A DNA stretch of 64,000 bases from Ottelia alismoides. Its lineage: Eukaryota > Streptophyta > Magnoliopsida > Alismatales > Hydrocharitaceae. Below, one piece after another: positions 33,452 to 43,961 of this stretch. The stretch is from NCBI GenBank assembly GCA_037367405.1, contig JAZKJV010010134.1, positions 434,001 to 498,000 of the forward strand. Reading direction: 5' to 3'. Position 1 is the first letter of the stretch. The number at the start of each line of letters is the position of its first letter. The position numbers and the translations under genes were made by a program. The notes beneath the pieces are model-generated. The model saw nothing but the letters and a program-made list of their open reading frames with translations. It made no database searches and was not told where the DNA came from.

Positions 33452-33661
33452 CCTTCGGGCTCGTCCCGATGGAAACACGTTTGGAAACCAGAAAACGTGT
33501 CTTGGCGGCGCGGGCCTGCCTTCTGGCTTGTCCAGATGGGAGCTTATTTCCCATCGCGAACGCTATTCGGTTATTCAAACCCTAAACCATTGGGACAAGC
33601 CCAAATGGCGTTCGATCTAGCTGTACCTTCAACGAGTTCGTCGTTTTGGTTTCCAAACGTG
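33452..33661 (-). repeat. large inverted-repeat (MITE-like) element, copy 1, in reverse orientation
   Basis: Begins CCTTCGGGCTCGTCCCGATGG and continues with CACGTTTGGAAACCAG; the same block is found in inverse order in copies 2 and 3. The far end stops at TTTGGTTTCCAAACGTG, one base before the thiG stop codon, so the right arm is truncated. Similarity extends a little to the left (TGGTCATACG). No transposase is encoded. Confidence 0.65.
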
Positions 33662-34498
33662 CTAGCCTCGATCGGACGTATAGGGTCGGCTGGAGATGAC
33701 GCCTTCCTCTGGGCTGCTGGCCGATGCATACAGTCGCTTTGGAATACGTCCAGCCAAATAAGCTTCGCGTCCCGCAATGCAGGCATGCTTCATCGCAACT
33801 GCCATACGAACGGGGTCGCGCGCATGCGCGATTGCCGTATTCAAAAGCACTCCGTCGGCACCTAATTCAAATGCTACTGAGACATCGCTAGCCGTGCCGA
33901 CGCCTGCATCAATGATGACGGGATAATCGGGATCGCCTTCTTTTAGATATTCGAGAATGATCTGAAGGTTATTGGGATTGAGGATACCTTGACCACTGCC
34001 AATGGGGCTGCCCGCCGGCATGACGCTCGACGCGCCAGCTTCCTTTAGTCGACGCGCAACAATAGGGTCGTCGCTGGTGTAACACAACACTTGAAAACCT
34101 GCATCAACGAGAGCTTTGCAAGCGTCCAAGGTGGCGACGGGGTCAGGTAAGAGGGTTTTACTATCGCCCAGTACTTCTAACTTGACCCAATTCGCACCTG
34201 GGTTTTCGAGTGCTCGAAGAATTTCGCGCCCAAGCTTGGCAACGCGAACGGCATCGACTGCGGTAAAACATCCGGCCGTGTTTGGAAGCAGCAAAAAATC
34301 TTTTGGGTCCAAATAATCAAGAATGTTCTGGCCAGACCGATCATAGAGCTTTTCACGTCGGACGGCGACCGTAACCACCTTCGATCCGGACGCGACCAGC
34401 GACTCTTTCATCAGCGATGGAGAATCGTATTTACCCGTACCGACAATTAATCGGGATTCGAGCGTATGGTCACCAATCTTGAGCGGTTTATCTTGCAT
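33662..34498 (-). CDS. thiG: thiazole synthase ThiG
   Basis: A 278-residue TIM-barrel enzyme of thiamin biosynthesis. It forms the thiazole phosphate from 1-deoxy-D-xylulose 5-phosphate, the glycine-derived imine and ThiS thiocarboxylate. Motifs: [10 protein letters not shown] near the start, the Schiff-base Lys in [33 protein letters not shown] and [28 protein letters not shown], the classic C-terminal phosphate-binding loop. Length (usual 250-270) is normal with a slightly long C-terminus ([16 protein letters not shown]). The last codons lie right against a MITE-like element, which may have altered the 3' end. thiS is upstream on the same strand, separated by four REP copies; thiO and thiF are not present here. 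Confidence 0.96.
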   Translation of the reverse strand: MQDKPLKIGDHTLESRLIVGTGKYDSPSLMKESLVASGSKVVTVAVRREKLYDRSGQNILDYLDPKDFLLLPNTAGCFTAVDAVRVAKLGREILRALENPGANWVKLEVLGDSKTLLPDPVATLDACKALVDAGFQVLCYTSDDPIVARRLKEAGASSVMPAGSPIGSGQGILNPNNLQIILEYLKEGDPDYPVIIDAGVGTASDVSVAFELGADGVLLNTAIAHARDPVRMAVAMKHACIAGREAYLAGRIPKRLYASASSPEEGVISSRPYTSDRG

Positions 34499-34508
34499 TC
34501 AGTTCTTT

Positions 34509-34654
34509 GTAGGCCGATTTCTCCGAAATCGGCAAGTGTTGTAGGCCGATTTCTCCGAAATCGACGAATGTTGTAGGTCGATTTCTCCGAAATCGACAAG
34601 AGCTAATGGCGAAACTGCAAAATGTTCACGGCGATTTCGGAGAAATCGCCCTAC
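34509..34654. repeat. cluster of four GTAG-REP hairpins between thiS and thiG
   Basis: Three direct copies at 34509-34533, 34541-34565 and 34573-34597, with a 32-base period, then an inverted copy at 34630-34654. Stems are GCCGATTTC/GAAATCGGC, a non-compensated intermediate GCCGATTTC/GAAATCGAC, GTCGATTTC/GAAATCGAC, and, read on the minus strand, GGCGATTTC/GAAATCGCC. The last overlaps the stop codon of thiS. Transcripts of thiS-thiG would carry these hairpins between the two genes. Confidence 0.8.
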
Positions 34655-34854
34655 CCGCCTCCAACAAGTGTGACGACTTCAACGGAATCGCCTTCGTTGA
34701 CGACATGTTTTGCAAACTGCTCGAACGGGACAATCTCCAGATTAACTTCGACAGCAACCAAGCGGGTGCGAATCTCTGCGCGATGAAGAAGTTCCTCGAT
34801 GGTACAACCATGAGGAACTTCGCATTCTTTACCGTTAAACTGTATTGTGCTCAC
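34651..34854 (-). CDS. thiS: sulfur carrier protein ThiS
   Basis: A 67-residue beta-grasp protein starting at a GTG. It opens with IQFNGKECEVPHGCTIEELL and ends VGGG, the C-terminal diglycine that is adenylated and converted to a thiocarboxylate for thiazole synthesis. VNLEIVPFEQFAKHVVNEGDSVEVVTLVGGG is typical of the family; three terminal glycines are seen in other ThiS proteins too. The gene immediately precedes thiG, its partner, on the minus strand. The stop codon is part of an inverted GTAG-REP. Confidence 0.93.
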   Translation of the reverse strand: MSTIQFNGKECEVPHGCTIEELLHRAEIRTRLVAVEVNLEIVPFEQFAKHVVNEGDSVEVVTLVGGG

Positions 34855-34896
34855 AATTCAAACTTCACAATTCGAACTTCAAACTTCTATCTTCTT

Positions 34897-35892
34897 TCAT
34901 TCATCAAACGCGGCATCAAAGGCGCGGTCACTGGGGCTGAAGTCTAAACGTTTGGTGAATTCGCAAGCTTCCCTTGCACCGAATTCACGATTCATGCCCG
35001 AATCTTCCCATTCAATGCTGAGTGGTCCTTGGTACTTGATGTCGTTCAGCGCTCGTACGATTTCTTCAAAGTTGACGCCACCGCGTCCAGGACTTCGGAA
35101 ATCCCAACCTCGGCGCGGATCGCCAAAGTTCAAATGACTAGAAAGGATACCACTTCGTCCATTCAATTTGGTGATCGCATCTTTGACGTGCATGTGGTAG
35201 ATCCGATCAGGGAACGCGCGGATGAATTCAACAGGATCCACGCCTTGCCAAATCAGATGGCTCGGATCGAAATTGAATCCGAACTCTTCTCGGTGTCCAA
35301 TGGCTTCTAGTGCTCGTTGAGCGGTATAGATGTCGAAAGCGATTTCGGTTGGGTGCACTTCCAATGCGAACTTGACGCCGCATTCGCCAAAAACATCCAG
35401 GATGGGATTAAAGCGCTCAGCGAATAGCTTGAATCCAGCTTCGATCATCTTTTCTGACACGGGTGGGAACGAATACAGGAGATGCCAAATGCTCGAACCT
35501 GTGAAACCGTTGACGACTCCAACTCCGAATCGTTGAGCGGCCCGAGCGGTTTGTTTCAATTCTTCGATGGCTCGTTTATTAACGCCGTCTGGTTTGCCAT
35601 CACCCCATACGTAGTCAGGCAGAATCAACTTATGGCGTTCGTCGATGATGTCACACACCGCTTGTCCAACCAAGTGAGCGCTAATTGCATGGCATTGCAA
35701 ACCGTTTTCTTCCAACAACGCGCGCTTCTTCGAACAGTAGTCGTCCTGGCTCATCGCTTTGTCGACTTCGAAGTGATCCCCCCAGCAGGCGAGTTCGATA
35801 CCATCGTAACCAAATTGCTTGGTCAGTTTGGCCATATGTGCAATTGGAAGGTCTGCCCATTGGCCTGTGAAAAGCGTCACCGGACGTGCCAT
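34897..35892 (-). CDS. sugar phosphate isomerase/epimerase-like protein (xylose isomerase-like TIM barrel)
   Basis: A 331-residue cytoplasmic protein of the AP-endonuclease family 2/xylose isomerase-like TIM barrel. Conserved features are [16 protein letters not shown] near the start, [12 protein letters not shown] (a metal-binding Glu and His), [25 protein letters not shown] and [11 protein letters not shown], which together supply the divalent metal site of sugar isomerases and epimerases such as IolE- and Hyi-like enzymes. Length is typical for the planctomycete subgroup. It lies upstream of thiS on the same strand but separated by about 40 bases; whether it is in one operon with the thiamin genes is unclear. 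The substrate is unknown. Confidence 0.9.
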   Translation of the reverse strand: MARPVTLFTGQWADLPIAHMAKLTKQFGYDGIELACWGDHFEVDKAMSQDDYCSKKRALLEENGLQCHAISAHLVGQAVCDIIDERHKLILPDYVWGDGKPDGVNKRAIEELKQTARAAQRFGVGVVNGFTGSSIWHLLYSFPPVSEKMIEAGFKLFAERFNPILDVFGECGVKFALEVHPTEIAFDIYTAQRALEAIGHREEFGFNFDPSHLIWQGVDPVEFIRAFPDRIYHMHVKDAITKLNGRSGILSSHLNFGDPRRGWDFRSPGRGGVNFEEIVRALNDIKYQGPLSIEWEDSGMNREFGAREACEFTKRLDFSPSDRAFDAAFDE

Positions 35893-36110
35893 CTGTTTAC
35901 TCCTGTAAGCTACCTATCGGGGTGAGAGAATTAGTCTGAAAGCCTACCTTTCTTGGCGTCAATCGGGTAGTAGGCATCGCCTACCACTTGTATTTTTCCT
36001 TAGTGGGGGGAACATCTAAGAAAACCTAGGTCCATAAGGAGATTGACATCAATAATCCACCTGATCAACCGTCGCTACAGTCGCTCTCCAATGGAGTTGC
36101 GAGCCGAACG

Positions 36111-37979
36111 TTGTCCGCACGTCAATATTACGAACGGCATTTGTCCGAAATCGCGGCGCGACTGGCGATTCTTCTTCACAGTCATCGTCGAATGACCTGG
36201 CTGCGCACCGGGCTGTTTATCACCGCGGTATTTGGACTGATTCTGGGATACGGCGGAGCATCGAATGCCGTGCTGTTGATCGCTGCGGGCTGGATCGCCG
36301 CAGGAGGTTTTTTGGTGGCTATCATCTGGCACGAACACTTGCGATTGCAACAAGAGGAACAGACAGCGCATCAACGGCTGCTCAATCGTTTGGTTGCCAG
36401 GCTTGATCGCAATTGGGAAGCCTTGCCACCCGTACCGTTGCAAGCCCAGTTTCAGCAGTACATGTTTACCGACGATCTGGATGTTGGTGGTCAGGCCAGT
36501 CTCCTGCAGTTACTTTCATTGGCTAATACGCTGCCTGGGAAAACAACGCTGCAAACGTGGTTGATTGAGGTGCCATGTTGGGAGGATGTGACCGAGCGGC
36601 AAAAGGCTGTCGTCGCACTGCGGTCTAATCGCGCATTGCGGCTGGGTATCGTCAAAACCATTGCTGCTTGCAGTGATGGCACCGAAGACGTCTATGGATT
36701 GCCGCGATGGGCGACTGAACCATGCTGGCTGCCTCGACACCCCGTGGCCCATGCTCTCAGCTGGATTGGTCCGGCATTTTTCTTGGCGGGTTCTGTTTCC
36801 TTGTCCATTGGAATGGCGAATGAATCCAAGCGCTTTGCCGGTATCGGTGCAGTTTTGCTTTGCATCGGCATTTCCATCAACCTGCTGATCACCATCTTTT
36901 GGAGCAGTTGGATTCATGAAATCTTCCTGAGGGTCTCCGGTCAACACCGCGCTGTGTTCCAGTTCGATAGCGTCTTCAAATCCTTCGGAAACCTGCCAAG
37001 TGATGGAGGATTACTCGACAACATTCGACGTGTTTCGACCGAAGGCGAGACGAGTGCGATAGCAGGATTCAAAAAACTGCTCTGGATTGTTCGACTAGCA
37101 AATCTACAACGCGATCCATTGATGTACTTTGGATACCTTGCTTTACAGCTAGCTTTGATGTGGGATTTTCGCGTACTAGAAATCCTGGAGCGATGGCAAC
37201 GTCAGTTTGCCCAATCGGTTGCGAGCTGGTTTGATGCATTAGGCTGTTGCGAAGCCATCATATGCGGATCGACATTGGCGGACGAGTATCCTGAATGGGC
37301 TTTTCCTGGACCAGCGACTTCGGCTCATTCCCCGCTGGTCGCAGAGCAACTTGGACATCCGTTGCTTGCCGATGGTTCGCGTGTTCCGAATGACATCTCG
37401 ATTTCTATGTCGCAACCAATGGTTCTGGTAACCGGTTCCAACATGGCCGGAAAAAGTACTTTCATGCGTGCGGTCGGACTGAATTTATTGCTCGCGAGAA
37501 CCGGTAGTCCAGTCTGTGCATTGCGGCTGGAAACACACCACTTTGATTTGGCGACCAGCATTCGCATTCGCGACAGCTTAAAAGATGGCGTCTCTTACTT
37601 TATGGCTGAACTCAAACGGTTAAAGCAAGTGGTCGACTTAGCCCATCGCGAGTCATCGTCAGGAGAGACTCGCGTGCTGTTTTTGCTGGACGAAGTTTTA
37701 CAAGGCACGAACAGTCGTGAACGTCAGATAGCAGTTGCCTCGGTCCTGGAAAAGTTGATTGGCTACAAGGCAATTGGCTTTATATCGACCCACGATTTGG
37801 ATCTTGCCGCACAACCTGAGATCCAAGCCGTCAGCCAAGTGGTGCACTTCCGTGAGTATTTTGAAACAGTCGACGGTCGCGAGCAGATGCGGTTCGACTT
37901 CAAGATGCGACCTGGACCGACTCCTACCACGAATGCCCTCAAACTACTCAAGTTAGTCGGCTTAGGCGAAACGAATTAG
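36111..37979 (+). CDS. membrane-anchored MutS-like ATPase
   Basis: A 622-residue protein counted from the TTG at 36111. The frame is open back to 36030 with an AAGGAG followed by ATT (36042) and ATC (36048), so an N-terminus about 20 residues longer with a rare start is possible. Two predicted transmembrane pairs lie near residues 28-75 and 212-265. The C-terminal half is the MutS ATPase domain: Walker A GSNMAGKST near 441, Walker B FLLDEVLQGTNSRERQ near 525, and STHDLDLA. The mismatch-binding domain I of MutS is missing, so it is not classical mismatch repair. Such membrane MutS-like ATPases are uncharacterised; roles in DNA or membrane structure handling are possible. The gene stands alone. 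Confidence 0.85.
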   Translation: MSARQYYERHLSEIAARLAILLHSHRRMTWLRTGLFITAVFGLILGYGGASNAVLLIAAGWIAAGGFLVAIIWHEHLRLQQEEQTAHQRLLNRLVARLDRNWEALPPVPLQAQFQQYMFTDDLDVGGQASLLQLLSLANTLPGKTTLQTWLIEVPCWEDVTERQKAVVALRSNRALRLGIVKTIAACSDGTEDVYGLPRWATEPCWLPRHPVAHALSWIGPAFFLAGSVSLSIGMANESKRFAGIGAVLLCIGISINLLITIFWSSWIHEIFLRVSGQHRAVFQFDSVFKSFGNLPSDGGLLDNIRRVSTEGETSAIAGFKKLLWIVRLANLQRDPLMYFGYLALQLALMWDFRVLEILERWQRQFAQSVASWFDALGCCEAIICGSTLADEYPEWAFPGPATSAHSPLVAEQLGHPLLADGSRVPNDISISMSQPMVLVTGSNMAGKSTFMRAVGLNLLLARTGSPVCALRLETHHFDLATSIRIRDSLKDGVSYFMAELKRLKQVVDLAHRESSSGETRVLFLLDEVLQGTNSRERQIAVASVLEKLIGYKAIGFISTHDLDLAAQPEIQAVSQVVHFREYFETVDGREQMRFDFKMRPGPTPTTNALKLLKLVGLGETN

Positions 37980-38009
37980 ACTGGCATTCAGGTGAGCGGC
38001 CATAGATGC

Positions 38010-39038
38010 TTAGTCTCCCAGCGTACCAGATTCGCCTCCACTGCGAGTGCCGGCGGAACGCCAAAGAGCAAGGTCAATACTATTGCTAATTGCACGAACT
38101 GAACCGTCGACTAAAGCAACATTCACGATTCCGGAGTGATAGCTGCGTGAAGTGATGATTGCATATGAGGGCCGCGTCGATGAATTTCCCTCTTGCTGTG
38201 AATTGAAATCGCAGTTGCGATAAGAGATTCCTCCTGACACGTAAGTTACATCCGTATTAGGTCCAAGCGTCGTTGTGAATCCACTGTGATGAATATGGGA
38301 ATTGGCCCATTCCGTATGTCCGGTTCCATAACCATTCGACAATAGTCGATCTCCTCTGCCGGTGGCAATTACAACCAAAGCATCCTGTATCGAATTTGGA
38401 GTTGCCGTTGTGGGAGGACCTCCATTGCGCGTGTATGCCGTCCAAGCATGAACTTCGGCGCACAATAACGTATTGCTCGTGCCATCTGTCACATCACTAA
38501 TCCGCATTCTTGCATTAGGATACGTGATTCCATCTCCACCTTGATTGGTCACCGGGTTGTAAACGAACCATGTCCCCATATTAAAGCCGTAAGATGTCGG
38601 ATAAAGAAAAATCCCGCTTGTGCTACCAGTTACACTGGTATCTCGCAACTCATCACCGCGTTTGTCCGAGGGACAAACATAGATGGGTACTCGAAAGCGA
38701 CTGACAATAGGCTGCGAAGACCAACCGATGCTTAAATCGATTTGGTTGTAGAAATTTCCTTGCTCGAGATAGGGCATTATCCGACCATGGATGGACCATG
38801 AACCGCTGGTTGACAGCCTGGGATCAAAGCAAGCGCTTGGTGGCAACCGTCGCGTCGCAGACTCGTAATTGAGAACAGCCAAACCTATTTGCTTGAGGTT
38901 GTTGCTGCACGACATGCGACGAGCCGCTTCCCTGGCGGCCTGAACCGCCGGGAGCAATAGACCTACCAAGATCCCTATGATCGCAATCACAACCAAGAGT
39001 TCAACCAAAGTAAATCCATCACGTTTACCTGCAAACAT
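38010..39038 (-). CDS. DUF1559 protein with prepilin-type N-terminus
   Basis: A 342-residue protein with a type IV pilin/GspG-like N-terminal motif [34 protein letters not shown], in which the prepilin peptidase cleaves before the Phe. The C-terminal [22 protein letters not shown] segment is the H-X9-DG signature of the DUF1559 family. The family is hugely expanded in planctomycetes and probably encodes pseudopilins or surface structures assembled by a type II secretion-like machine. Length is normal. It is on the minus strand, convergent with the MutS-like gene (about 30 bases apart) and divergent from the PSD1 gene. Confidence 0.95.
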   Translation of the reverse strand: MFAGKRDGFTLVELLVVIAIIGILVGLLLPAVQAAREAARRMSCSNNLKQIGLAVLNYESATRRLPPSACFDPRLSTSGSWSIHGRIMPYLEQGNFYNQIDLSIGWSSQPIVSRFRVPIYVCPSDKRGDELRDTSVTGSTSGIFLYPTSYGFNMGTWFVYNPVTNQGGDGITYPNARMRISDVTDGTSNTLLCAEVHAWTAYTRNGGPPTTATPNSIQDALVVIATGRGDRLLSNGYGTGHTEWANSHIHHSGFTTTLGPNTDVTYVSGGISYRNCDFNSQQEGNSSTRPSYAIITSRSYHSGIVNVALVDGSVRAISNSIDLALWRSAGTRSGGESGTLGD

Positions 39039-39405
39039 TCTGTAATTCTCGCAATCGCGTAAGGAAAGAGCACTTTAACCAGCTAACGCGGATTGCAAAC
39101 TGCGTGCCGAACGCCAGATTAGGTCCTTTGCTCACCTTTCATGGGGTTAAATACGAGGAAGGCGGCGATCGATTGATCAATAGCGGCCATCCTTTAGCCA
39201 GCACGTCTGGGGTCATGTCAGGTTCGCGGAATGGCAGAACGTCCAAGAGCGTGTGAATCATCCGGGCCGGACGTTAAACAACATGAAGGCATTTTCCGTA
39301 CTCGACCACCGTAATTCTCTCTTTCGGCCGTTGACGGTGACGCCGGATTGGGTCAGGATGAATGTTGTTCATCCCGCCTCAATCGCCTACCTAAACTACA
39401 CTCAA
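39039..39405. other. divergent intergenic region
   Basis: About 370 bases between the DUF1559 gene (minus) and the PSD1 gene (plus). The PSD1 frame is open through it (to 39253) but without a signal peptide or similarity, so I treat it as non-coding. It should hold two divergent promoters; none could be placed with confidence. Confidence 0.4.
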
Positions 39406-42225
39406 ATGACATTATCTCGCAGTTTCGCTACTGCCACATTCTTATTGGGGCAGTGTCTTTTGGTGCTGATGCAAGGTCGATTCGGTCTTGCCTGGGAGGT
39501 AAGCTTCAGTCAGCAGATTCGTCCGATATTCGCCGAATATTGTTTGGCTTGCCACGGTCCGGACGAAAAGAAATTGGAGGCTGGCTTGCGACTGGATCAA
39601 GAAGCCAGCAGCAAGAAGAAGGCGATCCTGCCCGGACGTCCGGAGGATAGTGAGTTATTGAAGCGGATATTGTCGGAAGACCCGGATGCAAAAATGCCCC
39701 CGCCAAACGCGGGCAAGTCGCCGACGCCTCGCGAAATCCGACTGTTGCAACAGTGGATTGCTGAGGGTGCCCACTACGAAGGACATTGGGCTTTCCAACC
39801 CATTCGCAAGCCTACTGTCCCAACGCCCAAGGCACCTGCCACCACCGATATTGACCGCTTTATTGTGAACGCACTGGAGGAACGTGGCCTGCAACTATCG
39901 CCACGCATTTCAAAGCAGCAACTGATTCGCCGAGCTACCTTCGACCTGACTGGATTGCCTCCAACTTGGGATGAGGTTGTGGACTTCGTGAACGATTCTG
40001 CTCCAAACGCTTTCGAGAAAGTGATCGACCGATTGCTGGAATCATCACGTTACGGCGAGCGATGGGGAAGGCATTGGTTGGATATTGCACGATACGCCGA
40101 TACGCTTGGTGGTAGCGCGATTGGCTTCACCAAGTTTCCTTTTTCTTATACATATCGCGACTATGTGATCAATGCCTTTAACGCAGATCTGCCCTACGAC
40201 CAATTCATCGTACAGCAATTGGCCGCGGATCAGTTGCGATTGCCGCAAAATGATCCCGCTTTAGCCGGGGTCGGTTTCTTGACTGTCGGAATGCAGTACC
40301 GAAGCATTCACGATACCATCGATGACCAAATCGATGCAATTAGCAGAGGACTACTGGGGCTGACGGTTGCCTGTGCGCGATGCCACGATCATAAATACGA
40401 TCCGATTCCGACGGCTGACTACTATTCCCTTTACGCGACCTTGGCCAGCAGTCGTACGCCCGCATTGCCGCCCGTGATTGGTGTACCAGAAGAAACGGAG
40501 ACTTTTCAAGCCTACAAGAAGGAACTTGCGAATCGACAAGTCGCCTATGACGACATGGCTCGGGATCAATCTGAGGTTATGCGCCATCGTTTGCGAATGC
40601 AAGTTGGTTTGTACCTCACGGAACTCGCTAAGGGCACGCCTGAACAGGACCTTTCAGCTGCTTTTCTTTCCTACCGCACGGACGACGTCCGCCCGTTGGT
40701 ACTGAATTTTTGGCGGGATTACTTGGCCAAGATGCCTGCGGACGATCCCGTCTTTGGACCTTGGGTCACCCTTTTCAACGCGAATGCTGCGGACTTCGAA
40801 ACGCGTTGCAATGAATTGATCGCGTCGATGAAAGCCGCCAACGGAGATCCTGCAAAGTTCGCCAAGGTCGAGAGGTTGGCCTTGGAACCTCCCAAGTGGA
40901 ATCCTCGCATGTTGGAAGCGATCGAAAAGAAGCACCCCAAGACACTGATCGAATTGGCCGAGGCCTATGGAGAGTTATTTGCGGATGTCCATCAAAGCTG
41001 GCAACGAGGCTTGCTGCAAACAGCGGCCGAGAGCGCCGTTGGCAAAACGATTCTGCCCGATGAAGATCCAAAACACGCGGAAATCAACAGTGTCATCAAT
41101 CGACAACTGCGTCGACATTTGTACGCTCTCGGAACACCCACGGCCTTCTCCGACGAAGTCGCTGTCAAGATGCTCAATCGAACTGTATCGGATACCTTGG
41201 GAGGCAAACGAGGCGCGATCCATAATCTTCAATTGGATTCACCCGGTTCACCTCCACGTGCTATGGTGCTTGAGGAATCCGACCAGCCTCCGGTGTTTAC
41301 CATTTTTCGACGCGGCAATTCGTTGAACCGTGGTGATCCGGTAAATGCAAAATTCTTGACCGCCTTGTCAGCCCCCAATGCCAAGCCGTTTGAAAATGGA
41401 CAACGAAGGTTGGGGCTCGCACGAGCCATCGTCGCGCCGGAAAATCAACTTACGCGCCGGGTTGTCGTGAACTGGATTTGGCAGAACCATTTTGGTCAGG
41501 GGTTGGTTCGTACCCCTGATGACTTCGGCACGCGAGGAAGACCACCGACCAATCCACCGTTACTGGACTTTCTCGCTTCCGTCTTTGCAGAGGACGGATG
41601 GTCGATTAAGGCAATGCATCGACGCATCATGTTGTCGGACGTATATCAACAAGCGGCGATGGAAAATGCGGACAGTCGCAATGCGGATCCCGATAACGAT
41701 CTGTTTTGGCGGATGCCTCGGCGACGATTGGAGATGGAAGCGATGCGCGATGCAACGCTTTTTGTATCTGGCGAATTGGATACAAAGATGGGCGGTCGTC
41801 CAATCGATTTAAGTGCTACGCCCGTCGTGCCGCGTCGAAGCGTCTACGGTTTTATCAATCGCGATATCGTTTCCAATTTCTCGAGCACCTTTGATGGTGC
41901 GAATCCGAATTCTTGCACAGCCAAACGGCCGGATACGAATGTACCTCAGCAAACACTTTACGCGTTGAATTCCGAGTTCATACAAGATCGAGCATCAAAG
42001 GTTGCTGCCAATGCAAAAGAAGCCATGTCAGTATCGGATCAACGTGTGCAATGGATTTACCGACGCGTATTGTCGCGAGATCCGGAGGCCGATGAACTGG
42101 CTGCAGCACTTCGTTTCGTTGAAGTCGCTACCCCAACTGTCAATGGAGAACCTTCCAAGGCGGATCCCTGGTGTCAACTTGCCCATGCGCTTTTGGCCGC
42201 CAACGAATTTGTGTTTGTGGACTGA
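39406..42225 (+). CDS. PSD1 protein with planctomycete cytochrome c domain (DUF1549/DUF1553)
   Basis: A 939-residue protein from the ATG at 39406, which begins a signal peptide (SRSFATATFLLGQCLLVLM). A planctomycete-type cytochrome domain follows with CLACH at 46-50 and PDEKKLEAGLRLD. DUF1549 (PSCyt2) covers residues about 150-360 (RRATFDLTGLPPTWDEV, RYADTLGGS, ARCHDHKYDPI) and DUF1553 (PSD1) the last third (RRVVVNWIWQNHFGQGLVRTPDDFG, RRRLEMEAMRDA). These proteins are exported and haem-binding, and their genes usually stand next to a DUF1501 gene, as here. They are thought to act in degradation of complex organic substrates, but the biochemical role is unproven. Confidence 0.95.
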   Translation: MTLSRSFATATFLLGQCLLVLMQGRFGLAWEVSFSQQIRPIFAEYCLACHGPDEKKLEAGLRLDQEASSKKKAILPGRPEDSELLKRILSEDPDAKMPPPNAGKSPTPREIRLLQQWIAEGAHYEGHWAFQPIRKPTVPTPKAPATTDIDRFIVNALEERGLQLSPRISKQQLIRRATFDLTGLPPTWDEVVDFVNDSAPNAFEKVIDRLLESSRYGERWGRHWLDIARYADTLGGSAIGFTKFPFSYTYRDYVINAFNADLPYDQFIVQQLAADQLRLPQNDPALAGVGFLTVGMQYRSIHDTIDDQIDAISRGLLGLTVACARCHDHKYDPIPTADYYSLYATLASSRTPALPPVIGVPEETETFQAYKKELANRQVAYDDMARDQSEVMRHRLRMQVGLYLTELAKGTPEQDLSAAFLSYRTDDVRPLVLNFWRDYLAKMPADDPVFGPWVTLFNANAADFETRCNELIASMKAANGDPAKFAKVERLALEPPKWNPRMLEAIEKKHPKTLIELAEAYGELFADVHQSWQRGLLQTAAESAVGKTILPDEDPKHAEINSVINRQLRRHLYALGTPTAFSDEVAVKMLNRTVSDTLGGKRGAIHNLQLDSPGSPPRAMVLEESDQPPVFTIFRRGNSLNRGDPVNAKFLTALSAPNAKPFENGQRRLGLARAIVAPENQLTRRVVVNWIWQNHFGQGLVRTPDDFGTRGRPPTNPPLLDFLASVFAEDGWSIKAMHRRIMLSDVYQQAAMENADSRNADPDNDLFWRMPRRRLEMEAMRDATLFVSGELDTKMGGRPIDLSATPVVPRRSVYGFINRDIVSNFSSTFDGANPNSCTAKRPDTNVPQQTLYALNSEFIQDRASKVAANAKEAMSVSDQRVQWIYRRVLSRDPEADELAAALRFVEVATPTVNGEPSKADPWCQLAHALLAANEFVFVD

Positions 42226-42334
42226 TTAATGGCACACCAAACCAGAATACGCGTCATCGATAGATGACGCACAACACGCATCATCCAATTCGTAAGCGAT
42301 TCGCCTGTGCGTCGGCAGAACGAAAGATAAGAAC

Positions 42335-43732
42335 ATGATTGCCAACAACTGTACTCACACAAATCGTCGGGCATTCCTCAGTCGCTGTGGACTTGGCATT
42401 GGCTCGGTTGCACTGGCTAACTTGATGGCAACTGAAGGAGCCGCAGCTTCAGCCAAGACCCATTTTCCTGGCCGAGCCGAACATATAATCCATGTTTTTT
42501 TGAACGGCGGAGTATCGCAGGTTGATACCTTCGACCCCAAGCCCGAGTTGACCAAGCGCAATGGCCAAATGTTGCCATTCGAAAATTTGCAAACCGAACG
42601 TCGCACGGGATTTGCACTTGGTTCGCCCTTCAAGTTCCTGCGGAACGGAGAATGTGGTACACCGGTCAGCGAGATTTTTCCACACCTGTCCAAGTGTGTC
42701 GATGAGATGGCGGTGATCCGGTCTATGCACGCGGAATTGCCAAGTCATGAAATGATGCTGATGCTAATGAATACTGGCGACTCACGACTGGTACGACCGA
42801 GTGTCGGTTCTTGTTGACCTGGGCATGGGCAGCGACAATCAGAACTTGCCAGGCTTTATTGCGCTGTGTCCAGGAGGTCTTCCTGTGGCTGGCGCCGGTA
42901 ATTGGCGATCCGCATTTCTGCCAGGTGTATACCAAGGCACTCATGTCGATACGTCCAAGTCCGATCCATCGAAACTGATTGAGCACATTCGAAATGAACG
43001 ACTGAATGCAAAAGAACAGCAGGCTCCAGTTCGACTTCCTTCAGTCGATGAATGCGCGGCACCTGGCTCAACGACCTGGCGAAGCGGCCTTGGAGGCTCG
43101 CATTCGTTCCTTTGAGATGGCGTATCGGATGCAGATCGAAGCCACCGATGCGTTTGACATCACCCAAGAGCCGGAGCACATTCTCAAGCTCTATGGTGAA
43201 GGTCCGCAAAACCGACAATTGCTCATGGCTCGTCGTTTGGTTGAGCGAGGAGTGCGATTTGTTCAAACGTGGCACGGCGATATGCAACCTTGGGATAGCC
43301 ATTTCGAACATCAAGTCGGAACACAGCAAAGTCGCCGGAGAATGCGATCAGGGTTTGGCGGCTTTGATCGTCGATCTGAAGCAACGCGGACTGTTAGAGA
43401 AAACGCTGATACTTTGCACAGGAGAGTTTGGCAGAACACCATCGGTTGAGATGGGGCAAAACGGCTCAGGCGCATCACTTGGGCGCGACCATAATCATTG
43501 GGGATTTTCGATCTGGATGGCTGGTGGCGGAATCAAAGGTGGCACCGTGTATGGTGCGACAGATGAGTTTGGATTCAAGGCCGTTGAGAATCCGGTCTCG
43601 ATCCATGATCTTCACGCCACTATTTTACATCTGATGGGGTTCGACCACGAACGACTAACGTATCGCTATGCAGGTCGCGATTATCGATTGACCGATTTGT
43701 CGGGTACTGTTGTCAAAGATGTAATCGCTTGA
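42335..43732 (+). pseudogene. DUF1501 protein, interrupted by several small indels
   Basis: A DUF1501 (sulfatase-like, PSD1 partner) gene split over three reading frames. The first part (42335 to about 42812) has a Tat leader (NRRAFLSRCGLGIGS) and HVFLNGGVSQVDTFDPKPEL. The second (about 42825-43020) has NQNLPGFIALCPGGLPVAGAG. The third (43024-43320) has [11 protein letters not shown] and [14 protein letters not shown]. The last (43322-43732) has [14 protein letters not shown] and [15 protein letters not shown]. At 42813-42824 two single G are missing (a TGG codon and a GGG run); at about 43020 and 43320 two-base losses or one-base gains are needed. All conserved motifs are present, so the ancestral protein was complete. 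Either the gene is a recent pseudogene or the consensus is locally wrong. A PSD1 gene lies immediately upstream, the usual operon. Confidence 0.85.
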
Positions 43733-43804
43733 AGCACGATGTACTCGTACGATCTATTTGGTTGATACTCGTGCGAATTGTTTCGTTGATACGTAGTATC
43801 CATT

Positions 43805-43935
43805 TACCCAACTCTCCCTTTGGGAGAGTCGCGAGGTACACGAGCGGAGAGGGCGCGCTGCGGATCGACTAGGCCAGCCCTCCCCGGCCGCTGACACGTA
43901 CGACCTCCTGCGAGCCGCGCGCGGGAGGGTTTGGC
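43805..43935 (-). repeat. P/Q modular repeat, minus-strand copy
   Basis: Read on the minus strand, module Q (CGTGTCAGCGGCCGGGGAGG) is followed by module P (CCCTCTCCGCTCGTGTACC), the order Q then P. In the block near 20.9 kb the order is P then Q. It lies between the DUF1501 and M41-like genes. Confidence 0.7.
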
Positions 43936-43961
43936 ATGTATCACTGGTCACTGGTTGGTGC

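Noticed and set aside
33497..33865. Open frame of 122 codons across the repeat and the thiG end
   Set aside because: It runs antisense through thiG and through the MITE-like element; no family similarity.
34651..34670. Three terminal glycines of ThiS as an anomaly caused by the REP
   Set aside because: A VGGG ending is, as far as I recall, seen in other ThiS proteins; the last two residues are still the required Gly-Gly.
39253..39405. Upstream extension of the PSD1 protein
   Set aside because: The extra 51 residues lack any leader, while the ATG at 39406 starts a normal signal peptide directly before the cytochrome domain.
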